The notes under the pieces: generated by a model
What the model was told of the DNA's origin: nothing
What the model saw: the letters and a program-made list of their open reading frames with translations, nothing else
Database searches by the model: none
Source of the DNA: Saccharopolyspora indica
Lineage (GTDB): Bacteria > Actinomycetota > Actinomycetes > Mycobacteriales > Pseudonocardiaceae
DNA: 64,000 nt
Assembly: GCF_027853965.1 (NCBI RefSeq)
Contig: NZ_JAQGLB010000023.1
Coordinates: 62,001 to 126,000 of the forward strand
Direction of reading: 5' to 3'
Shown here: positions 43,441 to 52,224 of the stretch, in pieces
Position numbering within the stretch: the stretch's first letter is position 1
Layout of the letters: the number at the start of each line of letters is the position of its first letter
Position numbers and translations under genes: made by a program

Positions 43441-43478
43441 GACGGCCCGCCCCGCCGCTCCCGGCGCGGCGGGCCGTC
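43441..43478 (+). terminator. GC hairpin after aldo/keto reductase
   Basis: GACGGCCCGCC (43441-43451) pairs with GGCGGGCCGTC (43468-43478), with further pairing in the loop, 11 bp after the reductase stop. Confidence 0.85.
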
Positions 43479-43562
43479 GTGCTTCACACCTTCCGGGGAA
43501 CCACCACCAACCCACGCACGCAGCCCCGACCTGCACGAACCCCGCTCTCGGCGGCCAGGAGC

Positions 43563-43586
43563 GGTCAATTTCGCACGAAATTGACC
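43563..43586. repeat. 24-bp palindrome, family GTCAATTTCG
   Basis: Arms GGTCAATTTCG and CGAAATTGACC flank CA. The same palindrome occurs at 3980-4001. Here it lies between the convergent reductase and monooxygenase genes. Confidence 0.75.
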
Positions 43587-43608
43587 AGGGCCCGGGTGAC
43601 GGAGCGGG

Positions 43609-44769
43609 TCAGGCGGCTTGGATCGCGGGGCGCGGGGCGAAGCCGCGCAGGACGTTGCTGCCGGAGCGCAGGGAGGCCACCTGGCTGCGGGTGGCCAGCC
43701 AGCCCGGGAACTTCGCCAGGCGTTGCAGCGGCGTGCTGCGCTGGGCCGAGGTCAGGGCCGCGGTGCGGGACACCTTGAGGGCCCGCGGGCGGCGTTCCTG
43801 CTCATAGGCGCGCAGCCGGGGAGCCAGGTCGTCGCCCGCTCCGGACAGGTACTGGGTGAGCAGCCAGGCGTCTTCCAGCGTCTGGTTGGCCGCCTGCGCC
43901 ACCGCGGGCGGCATCGCGTGCACGGCATCGCCGAGCAGCGTGCTGCGCGGGCCGCCCCAGACGTGCGGGACCTTGTGCCGGATGTGCGGGAAGAAGCCCA
44001 GGTCGTCGTCGGTGACCGAGGCCAGCAGCTGCTCGACCGGATCCGGCCAGCCCGCGAAGACCGCGCGCAGGTCGGCGACCGAGAGCACCGGGTCGCCTTC
44101 CTTCCACGGCATGTCGAACCACCAGTGCAGCAGCCCGTCGCCGGTCGGGATCAGGCCGCAGTGCGCGTTGCGGCCCGCGATGTTGAGCGTCTGGTGGCCG
44201 TGCGCGACGGGCAGGTCGCTGCGGGTCAGGCCCTGCCAGCTCGCCCAGCCGGTGGGCTTGGCCGGGTCGCCGCCGAGCAGCTCGCGGCGCACCACGGAGC
44301 GCTGCCCGTCGGCGCCGATCAGCAGGTCGCCGACGGCTTCGCTGCCGTCGTCGAACTCCACCGCGACGCTGTCCGGCCGTTCCACGACGCCGACGCAGCG
44401 GCGGCCGAAGTGCAGCACCTCCGGTGGCAGCGCGGCGGCCATCTCGGCGATCAGCTCGCGGCGCGCGATCTGCACCGTCGGCGAGCCGAGGCGCTCGGTG
44501 ACCTCGCCGAGGTCGGCTTCCCACAGCAGGCGGCCGGAGTCGGTGAGCGAGCGCAGGCTGTGCAGCTTGCGGCCGGACGGTTCGATGTCGATGCCCAGTT
44601 CGCGCAGCGCGGCCGTGCCGTTGCTCCACACCGTGATGCCCGCGCCGGTGGTCCGCAGGGTGTCGGCGTGCTCGAAGACCTGGACCTCGTGGCCCTGGCC
44701 GAGCAGCCCGTTGGCGATGGCGAGTCCTCCGACTCCGGCTCCGATCACGAGAACTCGCATCGTCTCCAT
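43609..44769 (-). CDS. FAD-dependent monooxygenase
   Basis: A 386-aa group A flavoprotein monooxygenase. The Rossmann GxGxxG is VIGAGVGGLAIANGL, DG-motif DLLIGADGQRSVVR, and GD-motif LLGDAVHAMPP. It probably hydroxylates an aromatic compound with NAD(P)H and oxygen. A start at 44760 would also be possible. No partner gene is evident; divergent from the MetE-like gene. Confidence 0.91.
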   Translation of the reverse strand: METMRVLVIGAGVGGLAIANGLLGQGHEVQVFEHADTLRTTGAGITVWSNGTAALRELGIDIEPSGRKLHSLRSLTDSGRLLWEADLGEVTERLGSPTVQIARRELIAEMAAALPPEVLHFGRRCVGVVERPDSVAVEFDDGSEAVGDLLIGADGQRSVVRRELLGGDPAKPTGWASWQGLTRSDLPVAHGHQTLNIAGRNAHCGLIPTGDGLLHWWFDMPWKEGDPVLSVADLRAVFAGWPDPVEQLLASVTDDDLGFFPHIRHKVPHVWGGPRSTLLGDAVHAMPPAVAQAANQTLEDAWLLTQYLSGAGDDLAPRLRAYEQERRPRALKVSRTAALTSAQRSTPLQRLAKFPGWLATRSQVASLRSGSNVLRGFAPRPAIQAA

Positions 44770-44957
44770 CCGTCAGCCCCGACGTCAGTTGTCCTGCTCG
44801 ATTTTATCCAGCGGACCGGTAGTACCGATTTGTCCTTGCTCACAGCCGGAACAACGAACGACACGGCCGCGGGTTCCCCGATGGCCACCGGACCTGGCGA
44901 AACGAGCGCCGCGCGAGCGGTCTGGGCACGGTCGCATTAGCAAACTATGGTGCGATC

Positions 44958-46079
44958 ATGAGTCCCCGCGTCTCCCCGCCGTTCCGCGCAGACCACGTCG
45001 GCAGCCTGCTGCGCCCGCAAGCCCTGCTCGACGCCCGCGACGACCACGCCGCGGGCCGCATCGACGACGCCGAGCTGCGGCGCGTCGAGGACGAGGCGAT
45101 CACGCAGGTGGTGGCCGTGCAGGAGGAGATCGGCCTGCACAGCGCCACCGACGGGGAGTTCCGGCGCGGCTCCTGGCACGTGGACTTCCTGCGCCAGCTC
45201 GACGGCGTGGAGCAGGTCGCCGACACCAGCCTCGCGGTCCAGTTCCGCAACGAGCAGGGCGGCATCGAGTTCGCCACGCCGGGCCTGCGGGTCACCGGCC
45301 GGGTCGGGCTGAGCCGGACGATCTTCGAGGAGGAGTTCACCGCGCTGGCCGAGCGGGTCACCACCGCGACGCCGAAGCTGACCATCCCGTCGCCGGGCAT
45401 GCTCCACCACCTCGGCGGCCGGGCGGCCGTCGACGAGACCACCTACCCGGACCTGGCCGAGTTCCGCGCCGACCTGGCCGCGGCCTACCGCACCGAGGTG
45501 CGTGCCCTGGCCGACCTCGGCTGCCACTACCTGCAGCTCGACGACCCCGGCCTGGCCCAGCTCAACGACCCGGCCCAGCGCGCCCAGCTGACCGCGCGCG
45601 GCGACGACGCCGAGCGGGCGCACCTGCGGACCATCGAGCTGATCAACGACTCGCTGCGCGGGCGACCGGACACCCTGGCGGTGACCGCGCACATGTGCCG
45701 CGGGAACTTCCGCTCCGCCTGGATCGCCGAGGGCGGCTACGACTTCGTCGCGGAGGCGCTGTTCAACGAGCTCGAAGTGGACGGGTTCTTCCTGGAGTTC
45801 GACGACGAGCGCTCCGGCGGCTTCGAGCCGCTGCGGTTCGTGCCGAAGGGCAAGGCCGTGGTGCTCGGCCTGGTCACCACCAAGCGAGGTGAGCTGGAGT
45901 CCAAGGACGCGCTCAAGCGCCGCATCGAGCAGGCCGCCCGCCACATCGACCTCGACCAGCTGTGCCTGTCACCGCAGTGCGGCTTCGCCTCGACCGAGGA
46001 CGGCAACTCCCTGACCTACGAGGAGGAAGTGGCCAAGCTCCGCCTCGTCGCGGAAACCGCCGCCGAGGTCTGGGGCTGA
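44958..46079 (+). CDS. MetE C-terminal-like methyltransferase (YxjG type)
   Basis: A 373-aa cobalamin-independent methionine synthase-like barrel equal to the C-half of MetE. Zinc ligands are seen: HMC in VTAHMCRGN, a Glu in the following strand and Cys in LSPQCGFAST. FRADHVGSLLRP is the usual start. YxjG-type proteins may move methyl groups between small donors and homocysteine. TATGGT six bases before the ATG suggests a leaderless mRNA. Confidence 0.9.
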   Translation: MSPRVSPPFRADHVGSLLRPQALLDARDDHAAGRIDDAELRRVEDEAITQVVAVQEEIGLHSATDGEFRRGSWHVDFLRQLDGVEQVADTSLAVQFRNEQGGIEFATPGLRVTGRVGLSRTIFEEEFTALAERVTTATPKLTIPSPGMLHHLGGRAAVDETTYPDLAEFRADLAAAYRTEVRALADLGCHYLQLDDPGLAQLNDPAQRAQLTARGDDAERAHLRTIELINDSLRGRPDTLAVTAHMCRGNFRSAWIAEGGYDFVAEALFNELEVDGFFLEFDDERSGGFEPLRFVPKGKAVVLGLVTTKRGELESKDALKRRIEQAARHIDLDQLCLSPQCGFASTEDGNSLTYEEEVAKLRLVAETAAEVWG

Positions 46080-46090
46080 CCGGGCTGGGA

Positions 46091-46288
46091 TCAGGCCGCT
46101 TCGAGGAAGCGGCCTGCTACCAAGCCGGGCTCTTCGTCTCCTTCGAAGCGGACCCACAGGACGGGACCGTCGAAGACTTCGGGGAGGCCGGTGGCGGTCT
46201 CCACGACCGTGCCGACCTTGTCGCGGAACCGGCCGAACGTGGCGCGGACCCGCACGCCTGGTTCAAACGGGTTCGAGGACTGCTCCAT
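46091..46288 (-). CDS. Small KOW/SH3-like hypothetical protein
   Basis: A 65-aa protein (MEQSSNPFEPGVRVRATFGRFRDKVGTVVETATG..) with a KOW-like beta turn and SH3-type strand pattern. It may bind RNA or protein; the family is not known. No good ribosome binding site is seen. Its last codons form half of a hairpin. Confidence 0.6.
   Translation of the reverse strand: MEQSSNPFEPGVRVRATFGRFRDKVGTVVETATGLPEVFDGPVLWVRFEGDEEPGLVAGRFLEAA
46092..46116. terminator. Hairpin overlapping small gene end
   Basis: CAGGCCGCTTC and GAAGCGGCCTG are perfect 11-nt arms around GAG, 12 bp after the MetE-like stop. The hairpin serves the plus-strand gene and is at the same time the last codons (RFLEAA) of the small minus-strand gene. 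Confidence 0.75.
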
Positions 46289-46439
46289 GAGGGGGGACGT
46301 TACGTGGCCGCGGGCCACAACGGAAATCGCCGTCCCCTTAATGCCGCCGCACCGCGTTGACCTGCGACATCGACTCGGTGGGAGGATGAGGGAGCAGCCC
46401 AGCGGGGCCGTGAGCAACGCCACCTTCCGAAGGGGACAG

Positions 46440-47060
46440 ATGCGCACCATCACGCAGTCCGGTGAGCACGAGCTGGAGGTCAAGAAGTCCCGGTTCCTCT
46501 GCGCGCTGGCCCGGGTGACCGATGAGGCGGAGGCTCGCGAGTTCATCCAGCAGCGCCGCAAGCTGCATCACGACGCGCGCCACCACTGCTCGGCTTTCGT
46601 GCTCGGCGACCTCGGCGAGATCCAGAAGTCCAGCGATGACGGCGAACCGGCGGGAACCGCGGGCGTGCCGATGCTGGAGGTCCTGCGGCACAACGAGGTG
46701 ACCAACGCGGTGGCGGTGGTGACCAGGTACTTCGGCGGCGTGCTGCTCGGCGCGGGCGGGCTGGTGCGCGCCTACGGCGGCGCGGTGTCGGCGGCGCTGG
46801 AGCACGTCGGGCTGGTCGAGCGCCGCCCGGTCCGGACCGTGACGACCGAAGTGGACTACCTGCTGGCGGGCAAGCTGGACAACGATCTCCGATCGGCCGG
46901 CTACCAGGTGGCCGACACCGAGTACCTGGAAGTGGTCCGCTTCCACGTCAACGTCCCGGCGTCCGAAGTGGACACCTTCGCCACCTGGCTGGCGGAGACC
47001 ACCGGCGGCACCGCCGAAGCCACCCCCGGCGCCCTCACCTACGCCGAGATCCGCTCCTGA
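46440..47060 (+). CDS. YigZ/IMPACT family protein
   Basis: A 206-aa protein: the UPF0029 N-domain (EVKKSRFLCALARVTDEAEAREFIQQRRKLHHDARHHCSAFVLG, EIQKSSDDGEPAGTAGVPMLEVL, VVTRYFGGVLLGAGGLVRAYGGAVSAAL) and a ferredoxin-like C-domain. It is related to eukaryotic IMPACT, which modulates Gcn2; the bacterial role is unproven. ATG 46440 follows AGGGGAC. Confidence 0.92.
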   Translation: MRTITQSGEHELEVKKSRFLCALARVTDEAEAREFIQQRRKLHHDARHHCSAFVLGDLGEIQKSSDDGEPAGTAGVPMLEVLRHNEVTNAVAVVTRYFGGVLLGAGGLVRAYGGAVSAALEHVGLVERRPVRTVTTEVDYLLAGKLDNDLRSAGYQVADTEYLEVVRFHVNVPASEVDTFATWLAETTGGTAEATPGALTYAEIRS

Positions 47061-47072
47061 CAGCGGGCTCGC

Positions 47073-47681
47073 TCACGATCGGCGATCGCCGAAGACTCGG
47101 TCCAGGTGGTAGTCGATCGTGGCGATCGCTTCTTCTCCGGTTCGGTGGCCGAGGAGGAGGCCCACCGAGAGGCCGTCGGGGATCGACAGGAGGAGTTCCG
47201 CCTCTCGGGCCGGGTCGCGGTCGGGCGGTAGTTCACCGGCCTCCTGGGCCGATCGCAGCTCGCCGGTGAGCCAGCGCTCCAGCTCCGGCCACCACTCCCG
47301 GTACATCGCGGCCAGTTCGGATGAGCCGAGCGCTCGCATGAAGAACGCCAGGTGGGTCAGGAACTCCATGCGGCTGTCCTCGGTGAGCGCCAGCATTTCG
47401 AGCATCACGGTGCGCACGACCTCTCGCGCCGACGGCCGCTCGCCCTGCCGGCTCAACGCCGCCACGATCCGCTCACCAGCGCGTTTGGTGACGTGGTCCA
47501 TCGCGTGCAGGAGCATCTGCTCCTTGCTCTTGAAGTAGTGCTGCACCGCGCCCATCGAGATGCCGGCTTCCGCCGCGACGTCGCGCAGGCTCACCGCCTC
47601 CAGCCCGCCGCGGCTGGCCAGGCGCAGCAGCGCCTCGGCGATCTGGATTCGCCGTGCGGCGTGGTCGACCTGTTTCGGCAC
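47073..47681 (-). CDS. TetR family regulator (BetI-like)
   Basis: A 202-aa repressor: helix-turn-helix RRIQIAEALLRLASRGGLEAVSLRDVAAEAGISMGAVQHYFKSKEQMLLHAM (residues 10-60), with QHYF as in BetI. GTG 47681 starts the similarity. It is divergent from DUF418 gene, across two TGCA-type dyads, and likely represses it. Confidence 0.92.
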   Translation of the reverse strand: MPKQVDHAARRIQIAEALLRLASRGGLEAVSLRDVAAEAGISMGAVQHYFKSKEQMLLHAMDHVTKRAGERIVAALSRQGERPSAREVVRTVMLEMLALTEDSRMEFLTHLAFFMRALGSSELAAMYREWWPELERWLTGELRSAQEAGELPPDRDPAREAELLLSIPDGLSVGLLLGHRTGEEAIATIDYHLDRVFGDRRS

Positions 47682-47695
47682 GTCACCAACCTTTC

Positions 47696-47748
47696 CAATG
47701 CAACTGCATTGCAAAACCGGCACCCGGCTGTTTACCATGCACTTGCAT
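47696..47748. promoter_or_regulatory. Two TetR operator dyads
   Basis: CAATGCA-AC-TGCATTG (47696-47711) and ATGCA-CT-TGCAT (47737-47748) share the same half-site and lie between the divergent TetR and DUF418 genes. Confidence 0.75.
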
Positions 47749-47795
47749 CGTAACCCTCCGTCACAAAACGGAGGCTTCCGACAACTGGGGAACCC

Positions 47796-48941
47796 ATGAC
47801 AACTCTGCAACAGGCGCCCGCCTCGACCCGGATAGGCGCGCTCGACGTCATCCGCGGTGTGGCGATCCTAGGCACCCTCGGCACCAACATCTGGATCTTC
47901 ACCAACCCGCAGGGCCCGGCAGCCGCTCTGAACATCACGCTCGACGGCGGCGCTTCGTACGTCGAAGCGGCGCTGCGCTGGCTGGCCAACGGGAAGTTCC
48001 TCGCCCTGCTCACCCTGCTGTTCGGCATCGGGCTGGAGCTGCAGTACCGCTCCGCCAAGCGGCGCGGCGGCAAGTGGCCCGGCTGGTACCTGTGGCGGGC
48101 CGGGCTGCTGTTCACCGAGGGCCTGCTGCACTACGTGCTGATCTTCGAGTACGACGTGCTGATGAGCTACGCGGTGACCTCGATCCTGGTCGCCTACCTC
48201 ATCGGCCGCAGCGACCGGGCGCAGCGCGGCTGGATGATCGCGATGGGCACCGTGCACGTGGCGTTCATCGGCCTGGCCACCATCGGGATGCTGCACGGCG
48301 ACGTGTCGCTGTCCACTCCGCCGACCGACCTCTACACCCGCGGCAGCTACCTGGAGCAGCTCTCCGGACGCCTGACCGACTGGAGCAGCTACCGCGCGGA
48401 AGCCATCTTCGTCATCCCGCTGTCGACGCTGCTGTTCCTGGCCGGTGCGCGGCTCTACCGGGCCGGGGTGTTCAACGCCGACCAGCAGCGACTGCGAAAC
48501 CGGTTGATGCTGTTCGGCTTCGGCATCGGCGTGCCGCTGAACCTCGTGACGACCTTCGCCGGCCCGGAGTGGTTCATGGTGGACCGCTACATCCTGCCGC
48601 CGATGATCGCGCTGGGCCTGCTCGGCCTGATCCCGACGGTGGTGGCATCGCTGCGCGGTGAACCCGGTGCGCTGCGCCGAGGTCTGACCGCGGTCGGGCG
48701 AACGGCCCTGTCCTGCTACGTCTTCCAGAACCTGGTCGGCGCTGTGCTGTGCTACGGCTGGGGTTTGGGGCTGGCCGCGCAGTTCGACTGGGCGCGTCCG
48801 TGGTGGGTCCTGCTGGCCTGGGCGGCGATCTGCGCGACGTTCATGACGCTGGCCTCGTTGTGGCTCCGGCGCTTCGAGCGCGGTCCGCTCGAAGCGGTGT
48901 GGAACTGGGCCTACCGCCTCCCGCAGCGCTCAGCGCGGTAA
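47796..48941 (+). CDS. DUF418 membrane protein (YeiB type)
   Basis: A 381-aa integral membrane protein with about nine helices. IGALDVIRGVAILGTLGTNIWIF is the characteristic start; the C-terminus GRTALSCYVFQNLVG..FDWARPWWVLLAWAAICATFMTLASLWLRRFERGPLEAVWN is the DUF418 core. Function unknown, possibly transport or acyl transfer. The last 101 bp overlap the end of the convergent regulator gene. Confidence 0.9.
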   Translation: MTTLQQAPASTRIGALDVIRGVAILGTLGTNIWIFTNPQGPAAALNITLDGGASYVEAALRWLANGKFLALLTLLFGIGLELQYRSAKRRGGKWPGWYLWRAGLLFTEGLLHYVLIFEYDVLMSYAVTSILVAYLIGRSDRAQRGWMIAMGTVHVAFIGLATIGMLHGDVSLSTPPTDLYTRGSYLEQLSGRLTDWSSYRAEAIFVIPLSTLLFLAGARLYRAGVFNADQQRLRNRLMLFGFGIGVPLNLVTTFAGPEWFMVDRYILPPMIALGLLGLIPTVVASLRGEPGALRRGLTAVGRTALSCYVFQNLVGAVLCYGWGLGLAAQFDWARPWWVLLAWAAICATFMTLASLWLRRFERGPLEAVWNWAYRLPQRSAR

Positions 48942-49713
48942 GGGCTTCGTGGGATCGAGTGCCCGGTTCCGCCGTCAGGAAGATCAGCCGGTGGGCGCTG
49001 TTCGGGGCGTGCAGGACCTGGGCCTCCAGGTCGAGCCCGCCCAGGTCCGGGTGCTCGATCCGCTTGCGCAGGGTGGGGCGGACCTGCACGTCGTGATCGG
49101 TCCACGACGCCGCGAACTCCGCGCTGAACTCGGCGTACTCATCGGCCAGACCGGCGATGCGCTGGTCGTCGGGGTGGCGGGCGGCGGCCAGGCGCAGGTC
49201 CGCCGCCGCCTGCCGCACGAACTCGTTGCCCGCCGAGGAGCAGCGCCCGCCGCGCATCGCCATGCGCAGCACGTTGCGCTCCTCCTGCGGCAGCGCGGAG
49301 AAGTCCGCGATCAGGCGCACCGCCAACGCGTTCCACGCGACCACGTCGTAGCGCTCGTCGACGACGTACGCGGGAACCGGGCCCAGCCGGTCCAGCAGCC
49401 GCAGCACGCCGTCCGGCACCGGCTCGTCGCGCGCCGGCGGCGCCTGCCCGGCCAGGCGGGCCAGGTGCTCGCCCTCTGCCTCGGTCAGCCGCAGCGCGGC
49501 GCCCAGGGCGGCGAGCACCTGCACGGACGGGCGCGGGGCGCGGGCTTGTTCCAGGCGTTCGTAGTAGTTCGTCGACACACCGGCCAGCCAGGCGACTTCC
49601 TCGCGGCGCAAACCCGGTGTGCGGCGGCGGCCGCTCGTGCTCAGCCCGACCTCGGCGGGCCGCCGGGCCTCCCGGCGGCGGCGCAGGAACTGGGCGAGTT
49701 CGAGCTTGTTCAC
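48841..49713 (-). CDS. MmyB-type helix-turn-helix regulator
   Basis: A 290-aa regulator: XRE domain (RREARRPAEVGLSTSGRRRTPGLRREEVAWLAGVSTNYYERLEQAR) and MmyB-like ligand domain (GPVPAYVVDERYDVVAWNALAVRLIADFS). It is divergent from a SnoaL-like/NmrA pair, the likely target. The C-terminal 35 residues are low complexity and run 101 bp into DUF418, as if an earlier stop was lost. Second of three paralogues here. Confidence 0.9.
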   Translation of the reverse strand: MNKLELAQFLRRRREARRPAEVGLSTSGRRRTPGLRREEVAWLAGVSTNYYERLEQARAPRPSVQVLAALGAALRLTEAEGEHLARLAGQAPPARDEPVPDGVLRLLDRLGPVPAYVVDERYDVVAWNALAVRLIADFSALPQEERNVLRMAMRGGRCSSAGNEFVRQAAADLRLAAARHPDDQRIAGLADEYAEFSAEFAASWTDHDVQVRPTLRKRIEHPDLGGLDLEAQVLHAPNSAHRLIFLTAEPGTRSHEALTALSAAGGGRPSSTPLRADRARSAGATTRPAS

Positions 49714-49733
49714 CTGGCCAGACTGGCACACTC

Positions 49734-49746
49734 CCGCCCCGCGCAG
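49734..49746. promoter_or_regulatory. TGGCACAC motif beside MmyB-type gene
   Basis: TGGCACACTCCCG between the regulator (start 49713) and the SnoaL-like gene (start 49807) shares TGGCA(C/G)AC with the sites at 6027 and 54356. Confidence 0.45.
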
Positions 49747-49806
49747 CCACGGACTGCTGGTCCGGGGCAATCGCGGCCCTGCCTGCCACCGCGCCGGGCG
49801 GGAAAC

Positions 49807-50250
49807 GTGGACGGCGTGGAAGCTGCAGAACTGTTCCAGCGGGCTTTGGACCTGCTGCTGGCCAAGGACATGACCGGATTCACCGACCTGTTCACCCCGG
49901 ACTGCACCGTCGAGTTCCCGTTCGCCGAGGGCACCGCGGCGCGGCTGACCGGGCGGGAAGAACTGCGCGCGTACCTGGCGGACTACCCGGACCGGGTGGA
50001 CATCACCGGATTCCCCTCGGTCGTGGTGCACCGGACCGCCGATCCGGCGACGATCGTCGTCGAGTTCACCGCGCACGGGCGCACCGTGGCGACCGGCGAG
50101 ACCTACGAGATGCGCTACGTCTCGGTGTTCGTCGTGCGCGACGGCGCCTTCGCGGAGTTGCGCGACTACTGGAGCCCGGTGCGGGCGGCGCGAGCGATGG
50201 GCGCACTCCGCGAACTGGCGGACGAGCTGGTCGGCGAGGTGCGCGCATGA
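49807..50250 (+). CDS. SnoaL-like/NTF2-fold protein
   Basis: A 147-aa NTF2-fold protein: ELFQRALDLLLAKDMTGFTDLFTPDCTVEFPFAEG then strands to MRYVSVFVVRDGAFAELRDYWSPV. GTG 49807. It overlaps the NmrA-like gene by four bases (ATGA) and is divergent from its presumed MmyB-type regulator. It may bind or convert the same substrate as the oxidoreductase. Confidence 0.88.
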   Translation: MDGVEAAELFQRALDLLLAKDMTGFTDLFTPDCTVEFPFAEGTAARLTGREELRAYLADYPDRVDITGFPSVVVHRTADPATIVVEFTAHGRTVATGETYEMRYVSVFVVRDGAFAELRDYWSPVRAARAMGALRELADELVGEVRA

Positions 50251-51077
50251 CCGTGCTGGTCACCGGCGGCACCGGGAACACCGGTCGGCCGCTCGTGGAG
50301 CTGCTGCGCGGGCGCGGGGTTCCGGTGCGGATCGCCAGCCGTCACCCGGCGCCCGAACCCGATCACGTGCGCTTCGACTGGTCCGACCCGCGCACTCACG
50401 GTCCTGCGCTGGAGGGCGCGGAGCAGGTGTTCCTGGTGCCGCCGATCGGCGCGCTGCAACCGATGCCGCTGGTCGAGCCCTTCCTGCGGGCCGTCGGAGG
50501 ACGCCGGGTGGTGATGCTCGGGTCGCTGGCGGCGATCCCCGGGCTCACCGAGCTGCGCGATCGCGTGTCGGCGATGCCGGACTCCACCGTGCTGCGCCCG
50601 TCCGGGTTCATGCAGAACTTCACCGGCCCGCACCCGGTCGCGGTGGACCTGCGGGAACGCGGGGTGATCCGCACCGCGACCGGCGACGGCCGGCTGGGCT
50701 GGATCGACACCGCCGACATCGCCGCGGTCGCCGACGCGGTGCTCGCGGCGGACGAGATCGCCGACGAGTACGTGCTCACCGGCCCGGAAGCGCTGAGCCA
50801 CGCCGAAGCCGCGGCGATCATCGCCGAGGTCACCGGGCGGCCGGTGCGGCACGAGGACATCACGCCGGAAGAGCGGACCCGGCAGCACTCCGCGGCGGTG
50901 CCCGCCGACTACGCCGCCGCGCTGACCGCCATGGACCTCGACATCCGCGCCGGATCGGAAGACCTGGTCACCTCGGTCGTGCCGGACCTCGCCGGGCGTC
51001 CGGCGCGGGCGTTCCGCGACTTCGCGCGCGCCAACCGAGCCGAGTACACACCACCGCCAGCACCGCGCCCAGGATGA
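50247..51077 (+). CDS. NmrA-like NAD(P)-binding oxidoreductase
   Basis: A 276-aa atypical SDR: VLVTGGTGNTGRPLVELLRGRGVPVRIASR is the cofactor loop, VVMLGSLAAIPG and LRPSGFMQNFTG follow. The family includes NAD(P)H-quinone reductases and redox sensors. Translationally coupled to the SnoaL-like gene; its last 110 bp overlap the convergent PAP2 gene. Confidence 0.9.
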   Translation: MTVLVTGGTGNTGRPLVELLRGRGVPVRIASRHPAPEPDHVRFDWSDPRTHGPALEGAEQVFLVPPIGALQPMPLVEPFLRAVGGRRVVMLGSLAAIPGLTELRDRVSAMPDSTVLRPSGFMQNFTGPHPVAVDLRERGVIRTATGDGRLGWIDTADIAAVADAVLAADEIADEYVLTGPEALSHAEAAAIIAEVTGRPVRHEDITPEERTRQHSAAVPADYAAALTAMDLDIRAGSEDLVTSVVPDLAGRPARAFRDFARANRAEYTPPPAPRPG

Positions 51078-51537
51078 AGCCCGCTAGCACGTCGTGCGGG
51101 TAGTGGACCCCGATGAAGATCCTGCTGAAGCCCTCCAGGACGGCGATCGCCAAGGCCAGCGCCGCGATCCGCCGCCACTGGAGGGCCAAAGCGACCGCGA
51201 GCGCCGCAGCTGCTGTCGAGTGACCGCTGGGCAGCGACCAGACGCTCACCTCCGCGCACGCCCTGACCGTCTCGATCGGCATCGCGTGGCACGGGCGCGG
51301 CTGCTGGAACACCTCCTTGACCAGGTCGGCGAGCACCCAGCCGAGGGCGCCGGCCAACAGCGGGACCAGGAGCTGGGGGCGGCGCCCCGCGCGCCACCAC
51401 GACAGGACGGTCAACGCGGCCAGCACACCGAGCAGGCCTTGCGTCGCGAACAGCGCGACGTGGTGCGCCCACACCGGGGTTCCGGCCGCCCAGCTCGCGA
51501 TCGCGCGGTACCAGTCCGCGCTGAGATCGATCAGCAC
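50968..51537 (-). CDS. PAP2 family phosphatase
   Basis: A 189-aa membrane phosphatase, probably for undecaprenyl pyrophosphate or lipid phosphate. All three motifs are present: KEVFQQPRP, LPSGHS and SRIFIGVHYPHD, with about five membrane helices. GTG 51537. The 3' 110 bp overlap the NmrA-like gene. Confidence 0.91.
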   Translation of the reverse strand: MLIDLSADWYRAIASWAAGTPVWAHHVALFATQGLLGVLAALTVLSWWRAGRRPQLLVPLLAGALGWVLADLVKEVFQQPRPCHAMPIETVRACAEVSVWSLPSGHSTAAAALAVALALQWRRIAALALAIAVLEGFSRIFIGVHYPHDVLAGFILGAVLAVVCTRLGWRARSRGTPAPDARRGPARPR

Positions 51538-51630
51538 CGAGCCGAGGATACCGGCGCCGAAGCACTGGCAGCGGGTCTCGCGGTGGGCAATACTGCTCCG
51601 CGGCCTGATCGTTGACCTGGAGGTTTCGCC

Positions 51631-52167
51631 GTGCGGTCGCTGCTCGTCACCGGTGCCGTCATCGTCGCGCTCGCCACCCCGGCGCACGCCGACCCCGGTT
51701 CGCTCGACCCGCTGCTGCAGGCGGCGGCCGAGCGCGTGGCCACCGCGGACCAGGTGGCCGCCGCCAAGTGGGGCACCGGGCAGCCGATCGACGATCCCGC
51801 GCGCGAGCAGCAGGTGCTCGACGCGGTGGCGCGCAAGTCCGCCGAGCTGGGGCTGGATCCGGCGGCGGCGAAGCGGGTCTTCCGCGACCAGATCGAGGCC
51901 AACAAGGTCGTGCAGCACGCCCTGCACGACTACTGGGCCGCGAACCCCGACGAGCAGCCGACCGAACGCCCCGACCTGGGCGAGGTGCGGCCGGTCATCG
52001 ACCGGTTGAACAACGAGATCCTGCTGGAGCTGCGCGACACCCGGCAGCTGCGCGAGCACCCGTCGTGCAACGGCAGGCTGGCCGGCTCGTTCAACCGGAC
52101 CCGCGCCGAGCTGGACCACCTGCACACCACCGGGCTCGCGCGGGCGATCCCGTCGCTGTGCTCTTGA
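51631..52167 (+). CDS. Secreted chorismate mutase (AroQ-gamma type)
   Basis: A 178-aa periplasmic/secreted chorismate mutase similar to mycobacterial Rv1885c. A signal peptide (MRSLLVTGAVIVALATPAHA) precedes an all-helical domain: LLQAAAERVATADQVAAAKW carries the first Arg/Lys, VFRDQIEANKVVQHALHDYW and RLNNEILLEL the central site, and two Cys (PSCNG, SLCS) can form the known disulphide. GTG 51631 follows CTGGAGGT. Its role outside the cell is unknown. Confidence 0.91.
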   Translation: MRSLLVTGAVIVALATPAHADPGSLDPLLQAAAERVATADQVAAAKWGTGQPIDDPAREQQVLDAVARKSAELGLDPAAAKRVFRDQIEANKVVQHALHDYWAANPDEQPTERPDLGEVRPVIDRLNNEILLELRDTRQLREHPSCNGRLAGSFNRTRAELDHLHTTGLARAIPSLCS

Positions 52168-52224
52168 CCTCCAGCGCGCTCCAAGTTCGACCCTGGGGAG
52201 GAGGAGCGACCCGGGGAGCAGCAG

